In this document: one piece after another, positions 1 to 9,213 of the stretch
Position numbering within the stretch: the stretch's first letter is position 1
Layout: every line of letters starts with the position of its first letter
DNA from: Streptomyces roseoverticillatus
GTDB taxonomy: Bacteria > Actinomycetota > Actinomycetes > Streptomycetales > Streptomycetaceae
Assembly (NCBI RefSeq): GCF_000719265.1
Contig: NZ_JOFL01000006.1
Location: 62,001 to 126,000 of the forward strand
DNA length: 64,000 nt
Direction: 5' to 3'
Position numbers and translations under genes: made by a program
The notes under the pieces: model-generated
Told to the model about the DNA's origin: nothing
The model's database searches: none
Seen by the model: only the letters and a program-made list of their open reading frames with translations

Positions 1-1287
1 CTCGAACTCGTGAGCCCGGACACCGCCAGGTCGGTCATGGTGCTGCCCCCGGGCGGGGACGACGGCGACACCGGCGTCATCAAGACGCTGCTGCTGCTCA
101 ACAACCGGACCTGGTCCGGCCGTCGCCGCCCCCACGTCGTCGCGGCCGTGCAGGACTCCGGCAACCTCTCGGTGGCCCGCCTCGCCGCGGGAGAGACCGG
201 CCTGGTCGTCGACGCCGAGGACTTCGCCGTGCGGCTCGTCGCCCAGTCGCACCGGCAGACCGGCCTCTCGGCGGTCTGCGACGAGCTCCTCAGCTTCGTC
301 GGCAACGAGATCTACCTGCGGCCCGAGCCCTCCCTGACCGGCATGACCTACGGCGAGGCCCTGCACTGGTACGACCTCGGCGTCCTCATCGGCATGCGCC
401 GGACCGACGGCCGGGTGCTCGTCAACCCGCCGATGGACACGGAGATCCAGGACGGGGACAGCATGGTCGTCGTCGCCGAGGACGACCTGCTCATCCGCCT
501 CGCCGACACCACCGTCCCCGTCGTGCGCACTGCCATCGCCTGCAGGCCCGGGCCGGTGTCCGTCCCGGACCGGACGCTGCTCATCGGCTGGAACTCCCGC
601 GGACCGAAGATCGTCAGCCTGCTGGACCAGCTCGTCCGCCCGGGCTCCGTCCTCGACATCGCCGCTCCGCGCCGGCCCGCGCACGCGCTGGCCGTCCCCC
701 GGGCGAACCTCACCCTGGGCCACCGGGCCTGCAGCCCGACCAGCCGGCGCTCGCTGGAGTCCCTCGGCCTGGGCGGCTACCAGCACATCGTCGTCCTCTC
801 GGACGAGACCGTGCCGCCCGACCTCGCCGACGACCGCACCCTGGTCACCCTGCTCCACCTGCGCGACATCGAGATCCGGCTCGGCGACCCGTACTCGATC
901 GTCACGGAGATGAACGACGACTGCAACCGCGAGATCGCCCAGGTCACCAAGGCCGACGACTTCATCGTCAGCACCAAGCTCGTCTGCCTGCTGCTCACCC
1001 AGCTCGCCGAGAACCCGGACCTGTACGACGTGCTGTCCGACCTCTTCGACCCCGCCGGCTCCGAGATCTACCTCAAGCCGGCCGCCCGCTACCTGCGGCC
1101 GGGCGCGGAGGCCAACTTCGCGACCGTCATCGAGGCGGCCCGGCAATGCGGCGAGACCGCCATCGGCTACCGGCTCGGCGCGCTCAGCGACAGGCCGCCG
1201 TTCTACGGCGTCTTCCTCAACCCGCCCAGGAGCGCGGCCCTCGCCCTCGGCGACGGGGACCACGTGGTCGTGCTCGCCGAGCAGTGA
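1..1287 (+). CDS. CASTOR/POLLUX-like putative ion channel protein, 5' partial
   Basis: The frame is already open at base 1 (L-E-L before the GTG at 10), so this is the C-terminal part of a longer protein that starts outside the window. About 428 residues are present. The visible part resembles the cytosolic RCK/TrkA-N-like regulatory half of CASTOR/POLLUX-type proteins, which gate a membrane ion pore; two related halves can be seen, each with an ELLSF.GNEIYL or DLF...GSEIYLKP type segment followed by Y.......IG.R and LNPP. No membrane segment lies in the part present, as expected if the pore is N-terminal. It ends with TGA at 1285-1287. The next gene starts 118 bp downstream on the same strand. 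The GTG at 10 is probably internal. Function is by family resemblance only. Confidence 0.8.
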   Translation, partial: LELVSPDTARSVMVLPPGGDDGDTGVIKTLLLLNNRTWSGRRRPHVVAAVQDSGNLSVARLAAGETGLVVDAEDFAVRLVAQSHRQTGLSAVCDELLSFVGNEIYLRPEPSLTGMTYGEALHWYDLGVLIGMRRTDGRVLVNPPMDTEIQDGDSMVVVAEDDLLIRLADTTVPVVRTAIACRPGPVSVPDRTLLIGWNSRGPKIVSLLDQLVRPGSVLDIAAPRRPAHALAVPRANLTLGHRACSPTSRRSLESLGLGGYQHIVVLSDETVPPDLADDRTLVTLLHLRDIEIRLGDPYSIVTEMNDDCNREIAQVTKADDFIVSTKLVCLLLTQLAENPDLYDVLSDLFDPAGSEIYLKPAARYLRPGAEANFATVIEAARQCGETAIGYRLGALSDRPPFYGVFLNPPRSAALALGDGDHVVVLAEQ

Positions 1288-1405
1288 CGGGGTGACGGGC
1301 GGGGACACGCGCCGTCCGGTGACGGCAATCTTCTGGCCACAGGCGCTCTCCTGAGGGATCTTGTACTGACACCGCAGGAACGGCAAGAGAGAGGACCCGA
1401 CAACA

Positions 1406-2848
1406 GTGAGCTCGCCAACCACGGGGGACCCGGGCACCGGCACCGAGGGGTACAAACGGAGCCTGGGCTCCCGGCAGATGCAGATGATCGCCATCGGCGG
1501 CACCATCGGCACCGGCCTCTTCCTCGGCGCCGGCACCGCCATATCCCAGGCCGGCCCCAGCCTCATCATCTGGTACGCCGCCGCCGGCGCCGTGCTCTTC
1601 CTCGTCATGCGGGCCCTGGGCGAGCTGCTCACCCACCACCCCGTCTCGGGGAGCTTCGCCGACTACGCGCACCGGTTCCTCGGCCCGTTCTGGGGGTACG
1701 CGACCGCCTGGACGTACTGGATCATGTGGGTGACCACCGGCATGGCCGAGATCACCGCCGCCGGACAGTACGTCAACTACTGGTACCCCGGCTTCGACCA
1801 GTGGAAGACCGCGCTGATCTCCCTCGTGGTGCTGGCCTGCGCCAACCTGATCTCGGTGAAGATCTTCGGCGAGCTGGAGTTCTGGTTCGCGATCATCAAG
1901 GTGACGGCCATCGTCGGCATGATCCTCATCGGCCTGGGCGTCCTCATCATCGGCTTCGGCGACGCCGGCGACACCGCGTCCGTCAGCCACCTGTGGGCCG
2001 ACGGCGGCGTCGCCCCGCACGGCGTGTGGAACTCCCTGATGACCCTGCAGATCGTGCTCTTCGCCTATCTCGGCGTCGAGCTCGTCGGCGTCACCGCGGG
2101 CGAGACCAAGGACCCGGAGAAGAACATCCCGCGGGCCATCAACAGCCTGCCGCTGCGCTTCGGCCTGTTCTACCTCGGTGCCCTCTTCGTCATCCTGTCC
2201 GTCGTCAGCTGGCAGGAGTTCCACCCCGGCACGAGCCCGTTCGTCGCCGCCTTCACCAGGATCGGCATCCCCGCCGCGGCCGGCATCGTCAACTTCGTCG
2301 TCCTCACCTCGGCGCTGTCCTCGTGCAACGCCGGCGGCCTGTACGCCACGGCCCGCATGCTGCGCACCGCCGGCCTGAACGGCCACGGCCCCGAGGCGCT
2401 CGGCAGGCTCAGCAAGCGGGGCGTGCCCGCCACGGCCGTCGTCGTCTCGGCCGTGGTCATGGCCCTCGGGGTGCTGATCAACGCCATCGACCCGGAGCAC
2501 GCGTTCGCCTACATCACGGCGGTCTCCACCGGCGGCGCGATCACGGTGTGGAGCATCATCCTCGTGACGCACCTGAGGTACCGCCGGGCCGTGGCCGCGG
2601 GCCTGGCGCGGAAGTCCACGTACCGGATGCCGGGAGCCCCGTACACGAACTGGATCGCGCTCGCGGCCTTCGCCTTCGTGACCGTGCTGATCGCCTGGAA
2701 GTCCGAGACCCGCATCGCCCTCTACGTGGTCGCCGTCTGGTTCGCGCTGCTGGGTGCCGGCTACCCCCTCGCACGCCGGCGCGCGGCCCGTACGCCCCTG
2801 GCGGCGGTCCCCGCGGACGACCCCGCGACGAGCGCGACGCGCGGCTGA
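1406..2848 (+). CDS. Amino acid permease (APC superfamily, AAT type)
   Basis: A 480-aa polytopic membrane protein that should import amino acids by proton symport across the plasma membrane. It carries the family signature near residues 28-50 (IGGTIGTGLFLGAG followed by a Gly/Ala-rich first helix), about 12 hydrophobic segments, and the conserved V.AGE..DPEKNIP loop near residue 230 typical of bacterial GABA, Lys, Pro and aromatic amino acid permeases. The GTG start at 1406 is preceded by a purine-rich AGAGAGAGGA stretch. Length is normal for the family. Substrate cannot be assigned from sequence. A strong hairpin follows at 2857-2879, so it is probably monocistronic. Confidence 0.9.
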   Translation: MSSPTTGDPGTGTEGYKRSLGSRQMQMIAIGGTIGTGLFLGAGTAISQAGPSLIIWYAAAGAVLFLVMRALGELLTHHPVSGSFADYAHRFLGPFWGYATAWTYWIMWVTTGMAEITAAGQYVNYWYPGFDQWKTALISLVVLACANLISVKIFGELEFWFAIIKVTAIVGMILIGLGVLIIGFGDAGDTASVSHLWADGGVAPHGVWNSLMTLQIVLFAYLGVELVGVTAGETKDPEKNIPRAINSLPLRFGLFYLGALFVILSVVSWQEFHPGTSPFVAAFTRIGIPAAAGIVNFVVLTSALSSCNAGGLYATARMLRTAGLNGHGPEALGRLSKRGVPATAVVVSAVVMALGVLINAIDPEHAFAYITAVSTGGAITVWSIILVTHLRYRRAVAAGLARKSTYRMPGAPYTNWIALAAFAFVTVLIAWKSETRIALYVVAVWFALLGAGYPLARRRAARTPLAAVPADDPATSATRG

Positions 2849-2856
2849 CCCCGGCC

Positions 2857-2879
2857 GGCGCCCCCTCCTCGGGGGCGCC
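2857..2879 (+). terminator. Hairpin terminator after the permease gene
   Basis: A perfect 9-bp inverted repeat (GGCGCCCCC / GGGGGCGCC) with a 5-nt loop lies 9 bp after the permease stop codon. No T-tract follows, which is common for Streptomyces terminators. Confidence 0.6.
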
Positions 2880-2996
2880 GCTTCCGCATGCCCGCCTGTC
2901 AGTTGCCGCCGAAGGCTCCCGCGAACGGCACCCGCGTGGCAGCATTTTCTGACCGGTCGGCGGTGACACACGCCGGCCCGAGGGGGGCTGAGTGAC

Positions 2997-5015
2997 GTGG
3001 CGGAGCCTGTGAGACGGCCCTTGGGGACCGAGGGCATCGAGGCACTGTTCCAGGAATGCCGCACACAAGTGCAGGACGGGCGCGCGGCGGCGGGCGGGCG
3101 CGGGCTGCCCGTCGTGGTCCTCGTCGGGACCCGCGGCAGCGGGCGTACCACGGCCCTCGAATGGCTCGGCTTCCTCGGCTCGCACCGCCCCCACGCGCTC
3201 TACGACTTCGCGTCCGCGGGGCCGCGCCGCCCGCACGAGGTCGCGGGCCGCCTCGCCTACGGGCTCTCCCACCGCTTCGCCCGCCAGCCCGCCCTGCTCT
3301 TCCCCCGCCTCACGCTGGGCCTGCTCGTGGTCGACCCCGGCCTCTCGCTCGACGCCCACGACTCCCGCCGCGCCGGCCAGCAGCTGCGCCGGGCCCTGTA
3401 CGACGCCCACGAGCACACCGTGGCCGCCGACCGGGCCGCCGAAGTCGCGGGCCTCCTGCAGGACCTCAACCTCCTGCAGATCCCCGGCATCGGCCTGCTG
3501 GCCGGGCTGATCCGGCGCCCGCCCCGGATGCCGCTCGGCATCGCCCGGCGCACCGGCTTCTCCTGGTACGCCGGTCCGCACACGCCGCTGCACGAGCTCG
3601 TCGCCCTCAACCAGCTCAGCAAGAGCGGCACCGACGCCGACCGGGCCGCCGTCGACCGGCGGCTGTGCGAGGCCTTCCTCGCCGACCTGCGCGGCGAGTT
3701 CGCGCGCCGCCGCCGCGACCGCAACTGCGTGGTCCTCCTCGACAACATCGACGCCCCGGGCGGCCGCGGCTTCCTGGACCTGCTCGTGCAGCTGCGCGAG
3801 GCGAGCGGCACCCCCGACCCGCTGCTCGCCGTCGCCACCGCCTCCGACGCCGGCAAGGTCCCCGGCCCCTTCGCCCCCGGCCCGGCCGGGGTGCGGATCC
3901 GCACGCCCGAGCAGGCCTCCTACGCTGACTGGGAGCGGTCCGTGCCCGACCCGCCGCCCGACTCCTCCTGGCGGTGGTACTGCGTCCAGCTGCGCGACCT
4001 GACGGCGGGCGAGGTATCCCAGCTCGGCGCCGGCCTCGCCGACCGCCTGCCCGAGGCGCCCCCGCTGGTGCACCGGCTCACCCGCGGGCACGCCTGGAGC
4101 GCCCACCGGCTCCTGGAGGCGGCGGCGCACATCCCCGGCCGCGGCGACAACGAGGAGCTGCTGCGCGGCATCCTCGCCCGGCCCGCGCCCCCCGCCGACG
4201 AGGAAGCCGAGCCCGGGCCCGCCCCGCTCGGCCGGGCCGTCCTGCAGGGCCTCCTGGAAGACCTGAGCGAGGAGCAGCGCGCCGCCCTCGTCGAATGCTC
4301 CGCCGCCCGCGAGTTCGACACCGCCTGCGACACCGACCTGCTGGACGCCTTCTCCCTGCGCACCCGCAACAGCCTGGCCCGCGAGACCGGCAACCGGCTG
4401 TGGCTGACCTCCGCCGTCCCCCAGGACGCCGGCGCGCGCGGCGGCCGCGGCTCCGGATACCTGCAGGACGCCCATCCGCGCCCGCTGTCCGCGCACCCCG
4501 TCCTGCACCCGTGGCTGCGCCTGCTGCTCCTGCAGGAGCTGGCCCGCAGCAGCTCCCGCTGGGACGAGGTCCACGAGCTGCTGCAGGACTGGCACGCGCG
4601 CCACGGCCACCCCCTCGACGTGCTCTACCACGCGCTCGCCCGCGGCCGGCTCGACGACGTCGTCGGCCACCTCGCCCGCGGCCTGACGGACCTGCCCGGC
4701 ACCGACGCCTGGCTGTACGAGCTCTACGCCGTCACGGCCGCACCCCCGCGCACCCCGGTCCTGCCCGAGCAGACGGCCACCCTGCGCGTGGACCGGCTCG
4801 CGGAGGAGCTGGCCCCCGCCTCCTTCGCCGCCCCCGACCGCCGGGCCCTCACCATGCTCGTGACCGCCCTGTGGCTGGCGGGCGACCCGCGCAACCGGAT
4901 GCCCGCCGCCCGGCCCGAACTCAACGACACGATCAGCTCGATGTTCCAGAGCCTGGCCATGCACTCCGACCCCCGCAGGGTGGGGCTCAGGCACGAGGCC
5001 GCGAAGTACGTCTGA
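2997..5015 (+). CDS. P-loop ATPase, possibly STAND-like, paired with a binding-fold protein
   Basis: A 672-aa soluble protein. Residues 40-56 contain a P-loop of the form VLVGTRGSGRTT, in which Arg occupies the place of the usual Walker A lysine. A Walker B-like strand (CVVLLDNIDA) lies near residue 243. The rest is Leu/Ala/Arg-rich helical sequence without a recognisable DNA-binding domain. GTG 2997 is the start, with AGGGGGG upstream. The gene sits 43 bp before a membrane-anchored periplasmic-binding-fold protein on the same strand, so the pair is likely one operon with linked roles, for example ligand sensing outside and NTP-dependent response inside. That role is inference; I do not recognise a characterised homologue. 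Confidence 0.75.
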   Translation: MAEPVRRPLGTEGIEALFQECRTQVQDGRAAAGGRGLPVVVLVGTRGSGRTTALEWLGFLGSHRPHALYDFASAGPRRPHEVAGRLAYGLSHRFARQPALLFPRLTLGLLVVDPGLSLDAHDSRRAGQQLRRALYDAHEHTVAADRAAEVAGLLQDLNLLQIPGIGLLAGLIRRPPRMPLGIARRTGFSWYAGPHTPLHELVALNQLSKSGTDADRAAVDRRLCEAFLADLRGEFARRRRDRNCVVLLDNIDAPGGRGFLDLLVQLREASGTPDPLLAVATASDAGKVPGPFAPGPAGVRIRTPEQASYADWERSVPDPPPDSSWRWYCVQLRDLTAGEVSQLGAGLADRLPEAPPLVHRLTRGHAWSAHRLLEAAAHIPGRGDNEELLRGILARPAPPADEEAEPGPAPLGRAVLQGLLEDLSEEQRAALVECSAAREFDTACDTDLLDAFSLRTRNSLARETGNRLWLTSAVPQDAGARGGRGSGYLQDAHPRPLSAHPVLHPWLRLLLLQELARSSSRWDEVHELLQDWHARHGHPLDVLYHALARGRLDDVVGHLARGLTDLPGTDAWLYELYAVTAAPPRTPVLPEQTATLRVDRLAEELAPASFAAPDRRALTMLVTALWLAGDPRNRMPAARPELNDTISSMFQSLAMHSDPRRVGLRHEAAKYV

Positions 5016-5058
5016 CCGCGCCGCAGCGCGCGACCGCCGTCCGGCAAGGAGCCCGCCC

Positions 5059-6615
5059 ATGCCCCTGAACCGTCCCAGCCCACTCGATCCCCTGCCGCCC
5101 TGGTGGAAGGGCCGGCGGGGGATCGCCGCCCTCGTCCTCGTCCTGGCCCTCCTCGCCGGAGGCGGCTTCTGGCTGCTGGGCGGGGACGACGACGGCGAGG
5201 ACCGCTGCGCCGAGGACGTCCCGGGCCTCGTCCTGGCCGGCTCCGGCGGCGACCGCGAGTGCATCGGCGTCATGAACGAGACCGCGTACGCCTTCGACCC
5301 CCGGCTGAAGGACGTCACCGAGAAGATCGCCGCCGAGAACCGGCGGGTGCGCGACCAGTGGGAGGAGCCCGCCGCCGGCCGCACCCCCGTCCCCTACGTG
5401 AAGATCGCCCTGCTCACCCCGATGACCGCGAGCGACAGCAGCGTGCTGCCCATCGAGGAGATCAGGAGCAGCCTCGAAGGGGCCTACACCGCGCAGTGCC
5501 GCGCCAACGTCTGCCCCGGGCTCTCCGCCGTGAACGCCACCGGCATCCACGGGCGGACGCCCCAGATCCAGCTGGTCCTCGCCAGCGAGGGCAGGAACCA
5601 GGTCCACTGGCGGCCGGTCGTCGAGCAGCTGGCCGGCATGACCGGCGGCGAGCACCCGCTCGTCGCCGTCGCCGGCATGGGCGTCAGCGTGCCCGAGACG
5701 CAAGCCGCCGCCGACGAGCTCGCCAAGCGCAAGATCCCGGCGATAGGCGCCGTCCTCACCGCGACCAACGTCAACTCCGAGCGCCTGTTCAAGGTCTCGC
5801 CGCCCAACACCGACTACGCCAAGGCGCTGCGCCGGAGGCTGGACCGGCTGCCCGCCGAACAGCGTCGCGGCTACCTCGTTTTCGACAGCCGGGACGACAA
5901 TTTCGTCCGGACCATGCGCCAGGCCTACGACGAGGTGTTCGCCGACTACATCGACAAGCGCCGCGTCTCCTTCGTGGGCACCACCGGCCCGCGCACCGAG
6001 GGCATGCCCAGCCTGTTCTTCAATGCCTTCAACAACATCTGCCTGACCAAGTCGGAGCTCGTCTTCTGGGCGGGCCGCGGCCGCGACCTCGCCGACCTCG
6101 TACGGTCGCTGTCCTCGCGCAGCCAGTGCGGGCACGACAAGCCCATCACGATCGTCGTGGGCTCGCAGGGCGCCGTGCAGCAGGCGAACGACGTGACGGG
6201 GCTGCTCAAGGACAGCAGGATCACCATCCTGGAGGCGTCGGCGACCGACACCGAGCAGTGGATCAAGGGGAACGGGGCGCCGAGCGGCTTCAAGCCCTTC
6301 CTGCAGAGCTTCCGCGACCTCAAGTTCCCCGACAAGGAGCTCTCCGACGGCTACGCCGTCATGCACCACGACGCCGTGCTGACCGCCGTGTGGGCGCTGC
6401 GCATGGTCACCGGGCAGACCGGCCGGGAGACGCCGGGCGTGCAGGACGTCTTCAACCAGCTGACCAACCTCCACGACGCCGCCGTGGTCCCCGCCGCCAG
6501 CGGGGACCTCAGCTTCGACGACGCCTCCGACGGCTGGCCGCACAACAAGCCGGTGCCCATCATCCAGGTGCCGGGCGGCTCCGCGGATTCCGGGCCGCTG
6601 TACAAGACGCCGTAG
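5059..6615 (+). CDS. Membrane-anchored periplasmic-binding-protein-fold protein (ABC substrate-binding-like)
   Basis: A 518-aa protein with a short cytosolic N-terminus, one hydrophobic helix at about residues 21-43, and a large extracellular part that looks like a type I periplasmic binding fold related to branched-chain amino acid receptors: segments such as VPYVKIALLTPMTAS, a GRTPQIQLVLA strand, an ANEL-type A.DELAKRKIPAIGAV segment and Y..FDSRDDNFVRTM. There is no lipobox, so it is anchored by the helix instead of by lipid. No ABC permease or ATPase is adjacent; its partner is the P-loop protein 43 bp upstream. AAGGAG precedes the ATG. It may be a sensor rather than a transporter component (inference). 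Confidence 0.75.
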   Translation: MPLNRPSPLDPLPPWWKGRRGIAALVLVLALLAGGGFWLLGGDDDGEDRCAEDVPGLVLAGSGGDRECIGVMNETAYAFDPRLKDVTEKIAAENRRVRDQWEEPAAGRTPVPYVKIALLTPMTASDSSVLPIEEIRSSLEGAYTAQCRANVCPGLSAVNATGIHGRTPQIQLVLASEGRNQVHWRPVVEQLAGMTGGEHPLVAVAGMGVSVPETQAAADELAKRKIPAIGAVLTATNVNSERLFKVSPPNTDYAKALRRRLDRLPAEQRRGYLVFDSRDDNFVRTMRQAYDEVFADYIDKRRVSFVGTTGPRTEGMPSLFFNAFNNICLTKSELVFWAGRGRDLADLVRSLSSRSQCGHDKPITIVVGSQGAVQQANDVTGLLKDSRITILEASATDTEQWIKGNGAPSGFKPFLQSFRDLKFPDKELSDGYAVMHHDAVLTAVWALRMVTGQTGRETPGVQDVFNQLTNLHDAAVVPAASGDLSFDDASDGWPHNKPVPIIQVPGGSADSGPLYKTP

Positions 6616-6621
6616 CGGCGG

Positions 6622-6639
6622 CCCCGGAAGCGGCCGGGG
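6622..6639. terminator. Short hairpin between convergent genes
   Basis: CCCCGG and CCGGGG arms (6 bp each, 6-nt loop) fill the 24-bp gap between the convergent stop codons at 6615 and 6640. It could serve both directions, but the stem is short. Confidence 0.4.
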
Positions 6640-6963
6640 TCAGTGCCCGAGCTTCCGCTTGAGCTCCGCCTTGTTCATGTGCGACCGGCCGTGGAGGTTG
6701 CGGCGCTGGGCCTCGGCGTACAGCTGGTCGTACGTCGGGCCCTCGGAGCCGCTGTGGGAGCGCTGACCGCCCCGCCGGGAGGAGGACATGTCCTGGATCG
6801 AGGACTTGCTCGCCGTCTTCGCCTCCCCGGACCGGGCGCGCTCCTTGTTGACGGTGCGCGAGGCGATCTCCTTCGCCCGCTTGGTGCTCTCGCCGCGATC
6901 CTCGGCGCTCTCCTTGATGTGCTCGTACTGCCGTTCACGCTTGGGACTGGAACCTCGAGGCAT
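6640..6963 (-). CDS. Small basic protein with a Rho-N/SAP-like C-terminus
   Basis: A 107-aa highly charged protein rich in Lys, Arg, Glu and Ser. The last 30 residues (TYDQLYAEAQRRNLHGRSHMNKAELKRKLG region) resemble the Rho N-terminal/SAP-type helix-extension-helix that binds nucleic acid. Related Streptomyces proteins are often labelled plasmid stabilization proteins without functional proof. I start it at the ATG ending at 6963 (MPRGSSPKR) because AAGGAT sits 7 nt upstream of that codon; an in-frame ATG three codons earlier overlaps the ribosome binding site. Probable nucleoid- or RNA-binding stress protein; role unproven. Confidence 0.75.
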   Translation of the reverse strand: MPRGSSPKRERQYEHIKESAEDRGESTKRAKEIASRTVNKERARSGEAKTASKSSIQDMSSSRRGGQRSHSGSEGPTYDQLYAEAQRRNLHGRSHMNKAELKRKLGH

Positions 6964-7059
6964 GATGTCCATCCTTATAGCGATTGCTTACGTTTTCACC
7001 CTGCCCGCGGTGTCACGGCATCGCAACCGTTCGGGGCGGGCGCGCGGGGCCGGCGCCGG

Positions 7060-8862
7060 TCACCACAGGGCCAGCAGCGAGACCAGCCCGATGCCGGCCA
7101 CCGTCCAGGCCACGTAGTCGCCGACGTGCCCGGAGTGCAGCCGGCGCAGCGGCGCGCTACCCGGCACGGCCCGCGACCTGCGGCCCACGGACAGGGCGGC
7201 GAGCCCGACGGCGAGCGCGGCCGACAGCAGGCCGAGACCGGCGCCGGTCCACGTCCACCAGTCGTACGCCCCTGCCGGATGTACGGCAGGGCGGCCGTCC
7301 AGGACCGCCGCCGCGTAGCCGCCGTGATCGGCGAAGGCCTCCGCGGCGGTGGTGACCGCGCCGGTGAGCCCGGGCACCGTGCCCACGGCCAGCGCCCCGG
7401 CCAGCAGCAGCGCCGCCACCGTCACCATGGGGACGGGCGGGCGGCGCACGCGGCGGCCGGTCTCGGGCTCCTCCTCCCCGCCGGCGGTCTCCGGCCCCTC
7501 CGACCCCTCCTCGCCGTCCCGGCCCGCCTGCCCCGCGCCGAGGAAGACACGCGCGGCGACCCGCAGCACCGCTCCGCCGGTCACCGCCGAGACGAGCACG
7601 AACAGGGCCGGCAGCCAGGGGGACTGCTCCTCCACGAGCGCCTTGCCGAGGCTCGTGCCGAACGGCGGCAGCCCGGCGAGTGCCAGCCCGCCGGCGGCGA
7701 AGAGCAGGCCCGTGCCCGCGGTGTCGCGGCCCTTGCCGTGCAGCTCGCACTCGTCGACGCTGCCGTGCCGGTCCAGGAGGATGCCGGTGCAGGCGAAGAG
7801 GGCGGCCTTCGCCCCGGCGTGCCCGAGCACGTACAGCGCCGTGCCGGCGATGCCGTGCGGCGTCAGGAGGGCGATCCCGGTGAGGAACAGGCCGGTGTGC
7901 GCCACCGTGGAGAACGCCAGCAGCCGTTTGACGTGCCGCTGCTGCCAGCACATCAGCGCACCCGCGAGGGCGCTCACCACCCCCAGCACCAGGAGGGTGC
8001 GCCGGGCCCCGGCGGCCGGGACGCCGCCCGGCCCGGCGAAGACCGTCGTGTAGACGCGCGCGGCGCCGTAGCCGCCCATCTCCACCATCACGCCGGACAG
8101 CAGCATGCACACCGGCGTCGGCGCCACCGCGTGCGCGTCGGGCAGCCAGAAGTGGAAGGGCACGGCCGCGGCCTTGACCAGCAGCGCGGTCAGGATCAGC
8201 ACGAACGCGGCGACGACCAGGGCGTCCCCGCCGCGCCCGGACGCGCCGGCTGATTCGTCCAGCGCCCGGCCCGTCTGCGCCATGCCGAGCTCGCCGGTGC
8301 GGGCGTACAGCAGGCCGATGCCGAGCAGGGCGGCGTAGCCGCCGAGGGAGTTGACGAAGCCGAAGACCAGCGCGCCCTGCACGGGGCGGGCCTCCTCGAC
8401 GCGGTAGCCGGTCAGGGCGTAGCCGACGACGCCCATGAGCTCGAAGAATACGAACGCGTCGAAGAGGTCCCCGGTCAGCGCGAAGCCGCACATGCCCGCC
8501 TGGAAGAGCAGGACCAGGGCGGGGAAGGCGCCGCCGTGGCCGTGCGGCGGCTCGTCGAAGTAGTGCCAGGAGTAGGCGAGCACGGCGACGACGAGCAGCG
8601 AGGTGAGCGCGGCGAGGCCCAGCCCGATGCGGTCGCCGACCAGCACGATCCCGACGCTGTGGCCGTCCCGCGGCCCCCAGGCGCCGAGCCAGGAGACCGC
8701 GGGCGGGCGGGTGAGGGCGACGGCGGCGAGCCCGGCGGAGGCCGCGGCGGCCAGCCCCGCGACGGCCTCCGCCACCGGGCGGGGGACGTGGCGGCCGCCC
8801 GCCACCAGCAGGGCGGCACCCAGCAGCGGCACCACGACGATCAGCGGGAGCAGCCGGCCCAT
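7060..8862 (-). CDS. Mrp-type Na+/H+ antiporter subunit D-like (NuoL/M/N family)
   Basis: A 600-aa protein with about 14 membrane helices, member of the proton-conducting NuoL/M/N-MrpA/D family. It has the conserved glutamate helix ([16 protein letters not shown], near residue 140) and the lysine helix followed by [17 protein letters not shown] (near residue 220) that form the proton path. It is the last gene of a minus-strand operon and the only large antiporter-like subunit in it. A separate NuoL-like MrpA is absent, so it may play the role of both MrpA and MrpD. It exchanges monovalent cations for protons in the plasma membrane. ATG at 8862; the stop of the preceding gene lies 6 bp upstream. 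Confidence 0.88.
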   Translation of the reverse strand: MGRLLPLIVVVPLLGAALLVAGGRHVPRPVAEAVAGLAAAASAGLAAVALTRPPAVSWLGAWGPRDGHSVGIVLVGDRIGLGLAALTSLLVVAVLAYSWHYFDEPPHGHGGAFPALVLLFQAGMCGFALTGDLFDAFVFFELMGVVGYALTGYRVEEARPVQGALVFGFVNSLGGYAALLGIGLLYARTGELGMAQTGRALDESAGASGRGGDALVVAAFVLILTALLVKAAAVPFHFWLPDAHAVAPTPVCMLLSGVMVEMGGYGAARVYTTVFAGPGGVPAAGARRTLLVLGVVSALAGALMCWQQRHVKRLLAFSTVAHTGLFLTGIALLTPHGIAGTALYVLGHAGAKAALFACTGILLDRHGSVDECELHGKGRDTAGTGLLFAAGGLALAGLPPFGTSLGKALVEEQSPWLPALFVLVSAVTGGAVLRVAARVFLGAGQAGRDGEEGSEGPETAGGEEEPETGRRVRRPPVPMVTVAALLLAGALAVGTVPGLTGAVTTAAEAFADHGGYAAAVLDGRPAVHPAGAYDWWTWTGAGLGLLSAALAVGLAALSVGRRSRAVPGSAPLRRLHSGHVGDYVAWTVAGIGLVSLLALW

Positions 8863-8868
8863 CGCGGC

Positions 8869-9213
8869 TCAGCCCTTCAGTCCGGACAGCTCGTCCGGGT
8901 CGATGGTGCCGTGCCGTTTGGCGGTCTGGACGACGAGGGCGAGCAGCAGGGCCGTGACGGTCGCGCCCACGACCACGTCGGTGAGGGCGAGCGCCTGGAC
9001 GACCGGGTCGACGACGGTCGCGCTCGTCGGCGCGTCGGAGAAGACGGGGGCGGTGGCGCCCTTCCGGTAGCCGACGGACAGCAGGAGCACGTACGTGGAG
9101 GACTGGGTGACGGCCAGGCACCCGACCGCGTGGATGAGGTTGCGGCTGGTGGCGATGCCGTAAACGCCGGCGAGGAAGATCCACCCGGCGATCAGATAGG
9201 GGAGCAGGCTCAC
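8869..9213 (-). CDS. Mrp antiporter subunit C (NuoK-like)
   Basis: A 114-aa protein with three membrane helices, resembling NuoK/MrpC: SLLPYLIAGWIFLAGVYGI, NLIHAVGCLAVTQSSTYVLLL and the conserved DPVVQALALTDVVVGATVTALLLAL helix. GTG 9213 is the start because it forms a GTGA overlap with the stop of the preceding gene, giving translational coupling. It belongs to the membrane core of the antiporter. Confidence 0.85.
   Translation of the reverse strand: MSLLPYLIAGWIFLAGVYGIATSRNLIHAVGCLAVTQSSTYVLLLSVGYRKGATAPVFSDAPTSATVVDPVVQALALTDVVVGATVTALLLALVVQTAKRHGTIDPDELSGLKG

Noticed and set aside
1217..5384. Two long minus-strand open frames (644 and 942 codons) opposite the permease and ATPase genes
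   Set aside because: Compositionally biased shadows with no motif; real genes on the plus strand explain the region.
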